A stretch of DNA of 64,000 nt. Origin: Phycicoccus sp. Soil748 (GTDB taxonomy: Bacteria; Actinomycetota; Actinomycetes; Actinomycetales; Dermatophilaceae). Below are positions 58,407 to 64,000 of the stretch, one piece after another; the stretch's first letter is position 1, and each line of letters begins with the position of its first letter. Position numbers and translations under genes: made by a program. The notes beneath the pieces are model-generated. The model saw nothing but the letters and a program-made list of their open reading frames with translations. It ran no database searches and was not told where the DNA came from. Location: contig NZ_LMSC01000012.1 of assembly GCF_001428025.1 (NCBI RefSeq), positions 140,547 through 204,546 on the forward strand, given 5' to 3'.

Positions 58407-59377
58407 GCCGGCTCGGCGACCTGCTCGCCGTGAGCGGCTTCCGCCTCGGCTGGGCCACCGTACGGCGCCTGCCCGAGCGCGCCGCGTACGCCGCCTTCGA
58501 CCGCGTCGCCGACCTCACCGTCGCCCGAGGGGGCAAGGGGGTGCAGCGCCTGCGGAGCAACTACGCGCGGGTGCGTCCCGAGCTGGACGACCCAGCCCTC
58601 GATGCGCTGGTGCGCGCCGGCATGCGGTCCTACATGCGCTACTACTGCGAGGCGTTCCGGCTGCCCGACCGCAGCCGGGCCGGCATCGAGGCCCAGGTTG
58701 TCGTGCACGGCGACGCCCCGGTGCGCGCCGAGCTCGCCGCGGGCCGTCCCGTCGTCTGCTTCCTCGGCCACCTCGGCAACTGGGACATCGCCGGTGCGTG
58801 GGGGACCATGGCGATCGCGCCGGTCGTCACCGTCGCCGAGCGCCTGGAGCCGGAGGAGGTCTTCACCGAGTTCCTGGAGTTCCGGGAGTCGCTGGGCATG
58901 ACGATCCTGCCGCTGACCGGAGGCGGTGACGTCTTCGCCCAGCTGCGCGGGCACCTGGCCGCGCCGGTGCTGATGCCCCTGCTCGCGGACCGCGACCTGA
59001 CGGCCCGGGGGATCGAGGTCGACCTGTGCGGCCACCGCTCGAAGATGGCCGCCGGCCCCGCCGCCCTCGCGCTCGCCAGCGGGGTGGCGCTGCACCCGGT
59101 GTCCATCCACTACGAACCCGTACCCGGGTCCTGGCGGCACCGCGTCGTCATCACCTTCCACGACCGCGTCGAGGTGCCGGCGACCGGCACGACCCGCGCC
59201 AAGGCCGTGGCCATGACCCAGCAGTGCGCCGATGCCCTCGGGGCGGCCATCGTCGAGCACACCGCCGACTGGCACATGCTGCAGCGGGTGTTCCTCGAGG
59301 ACCTCGAGCCGAGGTCGGCGGCGACCGAGGCCGCTGGGGCCGCGGGGGCCCCGGGGTCCGCTGGAGCCGCGTCGTGA
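58403..59377 (+). CDS. patA: Phosphatidylinositol mannoside acyltransferase (PatA-like)
   Basis: 324 aa, lysophospholipid acyltransferase-like fold. The HX4D motif is H123-LGNW-D128; a second conserved Glu lies further on. It puts a palmitoyl chain on the 2-mannose of PIM1/PIM2 at the inner membrane face. GTG start overlaps pgsA; stop overlaps pimA (GTGA). The C-terminus is Ala/Gly-rich (AAGAAGAPGSAGAAS). Placement between pgsA and pimA, as in Rv2612c-Rv2610c, makes the assignment firm. Confidence 0.93.
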   Translation: MSRLGDLLAVSGFRLGWATVRRLPERAAYAAFDRVADLTVARGGKGVQRLRSNYARVRPELDDPALDALVRAGMRSYMRYYCEAFRLPDRSRAGIEAQVVVHGDAPVRAELAAGRPVVCFLGHLGNWDIAGAWGTMAIAPVVTVAERLEPEEVFTEFLEFRESLGMTILPLTGGGDVFAQLRGHLAAPVLMPLLADRDLTARGIEVDLCGHRSKMAAGPAALALASGVALHPVSIHYEPVPGSWRHRVVITFHDRVEVPATGTTRAKAVAMTQQCADALGAAIVEHTADWHMLQRVFLEDLEPRSAATEAAGAAGAPGSAGAAS

Positions 59378-60585
59378 GGATCGGGATCGTCTGCCCCTAC
59401 TCCTTCGACGTGCCCGGGGGAGTGCAGTTCCACGTGCGCGACCTCGCCGAGCACTTCCTCGCCCAGGGACACCACGCGTCGGTGCTGGCGCCGGCCGACG
59501 ACGACACCCCGCTGCCCGACTACGTCGAGTCGGTGGGCCGGGCCGTCCCCGTCCGCTACAACGGCTCCGTCGCCCGCCTCAACTTCGGGCCCGTCACCGC
59601 GGCTCGGGTCGGGCGTTGGCTCGAGCGTGGCGAGTTCGACGTGCTCCACATCCACGAGCCGGTGACCCCCTCGATCGCCCTGCTCGCCCTGTGGTCCGCC
59701 GACGGCCCGGTCGTCGCCACGTTCCACACGTCCAACCTGCGCTCGCGCGCCATGCAGGCCGCCTACCCGCTGCTGCGGCCCAGCCTCGAGAAGATCAGCG
59801 GCCGCATCGCCGTCTCCGAGGACGCGCGCCGCACGGTCACCACCCACCTCGGCGGTGACGCCGTCGTGATCCCCAACGGTGTCAACGTCGCCCGCTTCGC
59901 CGAGGCAGCGCCCGAGCCGGCCTGGCAGGGCACGACCGACGCGCCGACCCTGGCCTTCCTCGGGCGGATCGACGAGCCCCGCAAGGGCCTCCCGGTGCTG
60001 GCGGCCGCGATGCCTGCGGTGCTGGCGCGGCACCCCGGGGCGCGCGTGCTCGTCGCCGGCCCCGGTGACGTCGAGGCTGCCCGCGAGCGGATGGATCCTG
60101 CGGTCGCCTCTGCCACCGAGTTCCTCGGCATGGTCAGCGACGAGGAGAAGGCGGCCCTGCTCTCGTCCGTCGACGCCTACGTCGCCCCGCACACCGGCGG
60201 CGAGAGCTTTGGCATCGTCCTCGTCGAGGCCATGAGTGCCGGAGCGCCCGTGGTCGCCTCCGACCTCGCGGCGTTCGTCCGGGTCCTCGACGGCGGCCGG
60301 TGCGGGGCGATGTTCACCAACGAGGACCCCGGAGACCTGTCGCGACAGCTGCTCCGCGTGCTCGGCGACCCCGGCGAGCGCGAGCGCCTGGCCGCACTCG
60401 GCAGCAAGCGCGCGATGGTGTTCGACTGGTCGGTCGTGGCCGAGGACGTCATGGCGGTCTACGAGACGGTCACGCACGGCATGGACGACGTGCGCACCGA
60501 CCACACCGGCCACCTGCGGGCCGACCCGACCGACACGCGGTGGACGCGACTGCTGCGCGGTGCGCGGCGCGGAGGTGAGGACTGA
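59374..60585 (+). CDS. pimA: Phosphatidyl-myo-inositol mannosyltransferase PimA
   Basis: 403 aa, GT4 retaining glycosyltransferase (GT-B fold). N-terminal VRIGIVCPYSFDVPGGVQFHV holds the acceptor-binding glycine loop; the donor site E-x7-E is in HTGGESFGIVLVEAM. It transfers mannose from GDP-mannose to PI to form PIM1 at the cytosolic membrane face. The C-terminal 20 residues are extra. GTG overlaps patA stop; the LemA-like gene overlaps its stop by one base. Confidence 0.95.
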   Translation: MRIGIVCPYSFDVPGGVQFHVRDLAEHFLAQGHHASVLAPADDDTPLPDYVESVGRAVPVRYNGSVARLNFGPVTAARVGRWLERGEFDVLHIHEPVTPSIALLALWSADGPVVATFHTSNLRSRAMQAAYPLLRPSLEKISGRIAVSEDARRTVTTHLGGDAVVIPNGVNVARFAEAAPEPAWQGTTDAPTLAFLGRIDEPRKGLPVLAAAMPAVLARHPGARVLVAGPGDVEAARERMDPAVASATEFLGMVSDEEKAALLSSVDAYVAPHTGGESFGIVLVEAMSAGAPVVASDLAAFVRVLDGGRCGAMFTNEDPGDLSRQLLRVLGDPGERERLAALGSKRAMVFDWSVVAEDVMAVYETVTHGMDDVRTDHTGHLRADPTDTRWTRLLRGARRGGED

Positions 60586-61166
60586 TGGAGCTCCTGACGT
60601 ATGCCGCGGTCGGGGTGGCCGTGCTCCTCGGCGTGGCGTGGTACCTCTCCTACAACGCCGCCCGCCTCGACCGCCTGCACACCCGGGCCGAGGGTGCGTT
60701 GTCCGCGCTGGACGCCCAGCTGGTCCGCCGGGCGGAGGCGACCCTGGAGCTCGCCAACTCCGGTGCAGTCGATCCCGCCACCGCCCTGATGCTCGCGGGC
60801 GCGGCCTCGGACTCCCTCGAGGCCCACAACGAGCGCGCGCTCGAGGACGACCTGCTCGAGGGGCAGAGCTTCGGTGCCCGCGAGGGGCTGGAGAGCGACC
60901 TCACCGCCGCGCTGCAGGCGGCGCTGACGCCCGACGTGGTTGCCGAGATCAGGGCCGAGGACGCCGCGGGCGCGGCCGCCCTCCAGCGCGTCGAGGGAGC
61001 CGGGGTCCGGGTGCAGCTCGCCCGGCGCTTCCACAACGACGCCGTCACCGACGTACGCCGCGTGCGCCGCAAGGCGGTCGTGCGCCTCTTCCGGCTCGCC
61101 GGGCACGCCGACCTCCCGCGCACGGTCGAGTTCGACGACGAGCTGCCTCCCGCCGTCCGCGACTGA
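60585..61166 (+). CDS. LemA-like membrane protein
   Basis: 193 aa. One N-terminal membrane helix (LLTYAAVGVAVLLGVAWYL) then LemA-like helices (YNAARLDRLHTRAEGALSALDAQLVRRAEATLELA, HNDAVTDVRRVRR), which fits the LemA/NudL-linked family in the PIM operon of actinobacteria. In M. tuberculosis this position is occupied by Rv2609c with an added NUDIX domain; no NUDIX box is present here. Overlaps pimA by one base. Function unknown; membrane-anchored. Confidence 0.8.
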   Translation: MELLTYAAVGVAVLLGVAWYLSYNAARLDRLHTRAEGALSALDAQLVRRAEATLELANSGAVDPATALMLAGAASDSLEAHNERALEDDLLEGQSFGAREGLESDLTAALQAALTPDVVAEIRAEDAAGAAALQRVEGAGVRVQLARRFHNDAVTDVRRVRRKAVVRLFRLAGHADLPRTVEFDDELPPAVRD

Positions 61167-61288
61167 CCCCGGCCACCGGTCCCAGCCGGGTCGCAGGGGC
61201 GGTCGGAGGCACGGGACGCACCAACTAGCATGGGATGCGAAGCGCGTCCCCTGCGCTGCGCCCTGAACAGAATCTGGAGCACGTCGTC

Positions 61289-62215
61289 ATGTCCGCCGAC
61301 ACCACCACCCCCGCCAGCCAGCCCTCGTCGCAGCCCACCACCGGCACGTCCCGCGTCAAGCGCGGCATGGCCGAGATGCTCAAGGGCGGCGTCATCATGG
61401 ACGTCGTCAACGCCGAGCAGGCCAAGATCGCCGAGGACGCCGGTGCCGTCGCCGTCATGGCGCTCGAGCGGGTCCCCGCCGACATCCGCGCCCAGGGCGG
61501 CGTCTCGCGCATGTCCGACCCCGACATGATCGACGGCATCATCGAGGCCGTCTCCATCCCGGTGATGGCCAAGGCCCGCATCGGCCACTTCGTCGAGGCG
61601 CAGGTGCTGCAGTCCCTCGGCGTCGACTACATCGACGAGTCCGAGGTCCTGACCCCGGCCGACTACGCCAACCACATCGACAAGTGGAACTTCACCGTCC
61701 CCTTCGTCTGTGGTGCGACCAACCTCGGCGAGGCCCTGCGCCGCATCACCGAGGGTGCGGCGATGATCCGCTCCAAGGGTGAGGCCGGCACCGGTGACGT
61801 CTCCAACGCCACCACCCACATGCGCCAGATCCGCCAGCAGATCCGCAAGCTCCAGAACCTCCCCGAGGACGAGCTGTTCGTCGCGGCGAAGGAGCTCCAG
61901 GCTCCCTACGAGCTCGTGAAGGAGGTCGCCGAGGCCGGCAAGCTGCCTGTGGTGCTGTTCACCGCCGGCGGCATCGCCACCCCCGCCGACGCCGCGATGA
62001 TGATGCAGCTCGGCGCCGAGGGCGTCTTCGTCGGCTCGGGCATCTTCAAGTCCGGCAACCCCGCCCAGCGGGCCGAGGCGATCGTCAAGGCCACCACGTT
62101 CTTCGACGACCCCGACGTGATCGCCAAGGTCTCGCGCGGCCTCGGTGAGGCCATGGTCGGCATCAACGTCGACGAGATCCCCGAGCCGCACCGACTCGCC
62201 GAGCGCGGCTGGTAG
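61289..62215 (+). CDS. pdxS: Pyridoxal 5'-phosphate synthase subunit PdxS
   Basis: 308 aa TIM barrel. Active residues: Asp in GGVIMDVVN, Lys in VMAKARIGH (imine with ribose 5-phosphate) and the second Lys in [11 protein letters not shown]; the family is very conserved. It makes PLP from ribose 5-phosphate, glyceraldehyde 3-phosphate and ammonia supplied by PdxT. ATG 61289 follows TGGAG. pdxT is 0.7 kb downstream, separated by a GNAT gene on the other strand. Confidence 0.97.
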   Translation: MSADTTTPASQPSSQPTTGTSRVKRGMAEMLKGGVIMDVVNAEQAKIAEDAGAVAVMALERVPADIRAQGGVSRMSDPDMIDGIIEAVSIPVMAKARIGHFVEAQVLQSLGVDYIDESEVLTPADYANHIDKWNFTVPFVCGATNLGEALRRITEGAAMIRSKGEAGTGDVSNATTHMRQIRQQIRKLQNLPEDELFVAAKELQAPYELVKEVAEAGKLPVVLFTAGGIATPADAAMMMQLGAEGVFVGSGIFKSGNPAQRAEAIVKATTFFDDPDVIAKVSRGLGEAMVGINVDEIPEPHRLAERGW

Positions 62216-62249
62216 CCACCCGCTCCCGGCACTTCCGGCGCCCATTGCA

Positions 62250-62309
62250 ACGAAGGGTGGGAAGCGGCTGCTCCAGCACCACCTGAGGCAGCCGGTTCCC
62301 ACCCTTCGT
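62250..62309. terminator. Long bidirectional hairpin between pdxS and a GNAT gene
   Basis: Arms ACGAAGGGTGGGAA (62250-62263) and its complement (62296-62309), plus CGGCTGC/GCAGCCG inside. It lies between convergent stops 35 bp and 17 bp away. Confidence 0.75.
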
Positions 62310-62325
62310 CATCGCCGTCGGGGCT

Positions 62326-62856
62326 TCAGCCCCTGTCGTCGGGGAGCGCCATGAAGAGCACGGGCAGGTGGTCGGCAGGAAGCCACCAGGGGCGGCCCTC
62401 GCCGACCACCTCCCACCCCGTCCTGCGGTAGAGCTCGACGGCAGCGGTCGTCTCCTGGACCACGTCGAGGACGGGGGTCCGGCCGCTGGCCCGGATCGCC
62501 TCGACCGCTGTCGCCAGCAGCCCACTGCCGACGCCCCGGCCGCGCGCGGTGTGGGCCACGAACAGCACCGAGACCGCTGCCAGCTCCTCGGCCCCGCGCC
62601 CCGTGCCGGCGGTCCAGAGGTCCGCCTCCATCCCCGTCCCGACCCCGCAGACCGACACGTGGCCGACGACCTCGGCGTCGAGGTCTGCCACCCAGGCGGC
62701 GTCCTCGCCGTCGCGGCGGATGAAGTCCTCGGCAGGGAAGGGCAGGGGCCAGCGCTGGGGGTAGCCGGAGTACGGCCGTTGCGCCGCGAGCATCTCGGCA
62801 AGAGCGGGGAGGTCGTCGGGGGTGCGGGCGCGGATGCGCGCGTCGGGCAGGGGCAC
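62326..62856 (-). CDS. GNAT-family N-acetyltransferase
   Basis: 176 aa. Motif A is [20 protein letters not shown] (R-G-x-G-x-G), and [20 protein letters not shown] completes the fold. Substrate unknown. GTG 62856 is chosen, since ATGs farther out overlap the divergent pdxT promoter. The gene interrupts the pdxS-pdxT pair. Convergent with pdxS across a long hairpin. Confidence 0.87.
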   Translation of the reverse strand: MPLPDARIRARTPDDLPALAEMLAAQRPYSGYPQRWPLPFPAEDFIRRDGEDAAWVADLDAEVVGHVSVCGVGTGMEADLWTAGTGRGAEELAAVSVLFVAHTARGRGVGSGLLATAVEAIRASGRTPVLDVVQETTAAVELYRRTGWEVVGEGRPWWLPADHLPVLFMALPDDRG

Positions 62857-62896
62857 GGTGACCAGCCTAGGTGGGCGCCCCCGTAGCATTCCGGCC

Positions 62897-63511
62897 GTGA
62901 CGAATCCCTCCAGCCCGACCATCGGTGTCCTCGCCGTCCAGGGGGACGTGCGCGAGCACCTGTACGCCGTCGAGCAGGCCGGCGCGCGCAGCGCCACGGT
63001 CCGCCGCCCGCGCGAGCTGGAGGCGGTCGACGCGCTCATCATCCCCGGTGGCGAGTCGACGACGATGGACAAGCTCGTCCGCGCCTTCGACCTGTACGAC
63101 CCGCTGCGGGAGCGCCTCGCGGCAGGCATGCCGGCCTACGGGTCGTGCGCGGGCATGATCATGCTCGCGGACCGCATCGCCGACGCCCGACCCGACCAGC
63201 AGACGCTCGGCGGTCTCGACATCACGGTGCGGCGCAACGCCTTCGGACGCCAGGTCGACTCCTTCGAGGAGGACCTCCACATCCGAGCCATCGGCGGGGC
63301 CCCGATGCGGGCCGTGTTCATCCGCGCCCCGTGGGTCGAGGAGGTCGGCGAGGGCGTGGAGGTCCTGGCCCGCGTCGAGGACGGCCCGGCCGCAGGTAGG
63401 ATCGTCGCCGTTCGTCAGGGGTCGGTGATGGCCACCTCCTTCCACCCGGAAGTGACCGGTGACCACCGGTTCCACCAGTTGTTCGTCGAGATCGTGAGAG
63501 GCAAGGCATGA
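62897..63511 (+). CDS. pdxT: Pyridoxal 5'-phosphate synthase glutaminase subunit PdxT
   Basis: 204 aa. Glutaminase triad: Cys84 in [10 protein letters not shown], and His-Glu in SFHPEVTGD, plus [11 protein letters not shown] for the oxyanion strand. It frees ammonia from glutamine and feeds it to PdxS. GTG start; TAGCAT lies 7 nt upstream, so it probably has its own leaderless promoter. The stop overlaps yebC (ATGA). Confidence 0.96.
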   Translation: MTNPSSPTIGVLAVQGDVREHLYAVEQAGARSATVRRPRELEAVDALIIPGGESTTMDKLVRAFDLYDPLRERLAAGMPAYGSCAGMIMLADRIADARPDQQTLGGLDITVRRNAFGRQVDSFEEDLHIRAIGGAPMRAVFIRAPWVEEVGEGVEVLARVEDGPAAGRIVAVRQGSVMATSFHPEVTGDHRFHQLFVEIVRGKA

Positions 63512-64000
63512 GCGGCCACAGCAAATGGGCGACCACCAAGCACAAGAAGGCCGCCATCGACGCCAAGCGCGGCAAGCTCTTCGCCAAGCTGATCAAGAAC
63601 ATCGAGGTCGCGGCGCGCACGGGTGGCGGTGACCCCACGGGCAACCCGACGCTCTACGACGCCATCCAGAAGGCCAAGAAGTCCTCGGTCCCCAACAACA
63701 ACATCGACAACGCGGTCAAGCGTGGCTCGGGCGCCACCGCCGGCGGCTCGGACTGGGAGACCATCACGTACGAGGGCTACGCGCCAGGTGGCGTGGCCGT
63801 CCTCATCGAGTGCCTGACCGACAACCGCAACCGCGCCGCGGCCGAGGTCCGGACCGCGCTGACCCGCAACGGCGGGCAGCTCGCCGACCCGGGCTCGGTC
63901 TCCTACGTGTTCGACCGCAAGGGCGTCGTCGTGGTGCCCAAGGGTGACAAGACCGAGGACGACATCCTCGAGGTGGTGCTCGAGGCGGGGGCCGACGAGG
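63508..64000 (+). CDS. yebC: YebC/PmpR-family DNA-binding regulator, truncated
   Basis: Partial; the C-terminal third lies beyond the window. It begins [22 protein letters not shown] with the basic YebC N-terminus, then [28 protein letters not shown] and [20 protein letters not shown]. Members regulate transcription or help translate polyproline stretches. It overlaps pdxT by 4 bp; pdxT-yebC is followed by ruvC-ruvA-ruvB in many actinobacteria, which is expected next. Confidence 0.96.
   Translation, partial: MSGHSKWATTKHKKAAIDAKRGKLFAKLIKNIEVAARTGGGDPTGNPTLYDAIQKAKKSSVPNNNIDNAVKRGSGATAGGSDWETITYEGYAPGGVAVLIECLTDNRNRAAAEVRTALTRNGGQLADPGSVSYVFDRKGVVVVPKGDKTEDDILEVVLEAGADE

Noticed and set aside
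4171-60605. Frequent Tyr-Ala pairs written TATGC instead of TACGC, suggesting a modification or mutation signature
   Set aside because: Many TACGC cases also occur, so the bias cannot be judged by eye; it needs codon-pair statistics over the genome.

Overview
This is a high-GC, gene-dense stretch of an actinobacterial chromosome. GTG starts are common, 4-bp ATGA/GTGA overlaps are frequent, and many start codons sit 6-8 nt after a TANNNT hexamer, as in leaderless transcripts. The right part has the gene order thrS - HIT - pgsA - PIM acyltransferase - pimA - pdxS - pdxT - yebC, which is conserved in actinobacteria including Mycobacterium tuberculosis. Phosphatidylinositol-mannoside, 10-methyl fatty acid and fadE5/fadA2/fabG4/htdX genes also point to Actinomycetota. 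My guess, by inference only, is an Intrasporangiaceae-like Micrococcales. I see no transposase, integrase, prophage, rRNA or CRISPR array.

Region 1 (1-23.9 kb) is a hypoxia/dormancy (DosR-type) island. It holds a DosS-like heme-GAF sensor kinase and a DosR-like response regulator, four universal stress proteins (one cut by the window edge), a CBS-BON protein, a DoxX-like membrane protein, two flavin-binding pyridoxamine-oxidase-like proteins, a Ddn-like protein, an acetyl-CoA hydrolase/CoA-transferase, an SPFH protein, pyruvate phosphate dikinase, a beta-CASP nuclease, a CtpF-like P-type ATPase and an unknown protein. Ten copies of a 14-bp dyad resembling GGGACCTAGGTCCC lie in front of nearly all these units. 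It has the same length and outer half-sites as the known mycobacterial DosR box. A block at 10.3-14.8 kb (large secreted protein, patatin-like protein, small unknown) carries no such box and interrupts the island.

Region 2 (23.9-27.8 kb) is a class Ia ribonucleotide reductase operon (nrdAB) behind a cobalamin riboswitch, with two possible NrdR boxes upstream.

Region 3 (27.8-38.5 kb) is mixed: CorA-type transporter with OsmC, an SDR, flavodoxin, a two-gene flavin monooxygenase/FMN reductase unit under a palindromic operator, a CapA-type lipoprotein, pabB-pabC and a PGPGW membrane protein, tRNA-Val(CAC), a MEDS-type anti-sigma kinase and a dienelactone hydrolase.

Region 4 (38.5-48.6 kb) is lipid metabolism: small DUF6295/MOSC genes, tmsA-tmsB for 10-methyl branched fatty acids, then fadE5-tetR divergent from fadA2-fabG4-htdX across a perfect operator palindrome.

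Region 5 (48.6-64 kb) holds a FUSC transporter, small enzymes, thrS, HIT, an inserted HTTM/DCC thiol-redox group, the PIM genes (pgsA, patA-like, pimA, LemA-like) and pyridoxal phosphate synthesis (pdxS, pdxT), ending in a truncated yebC.
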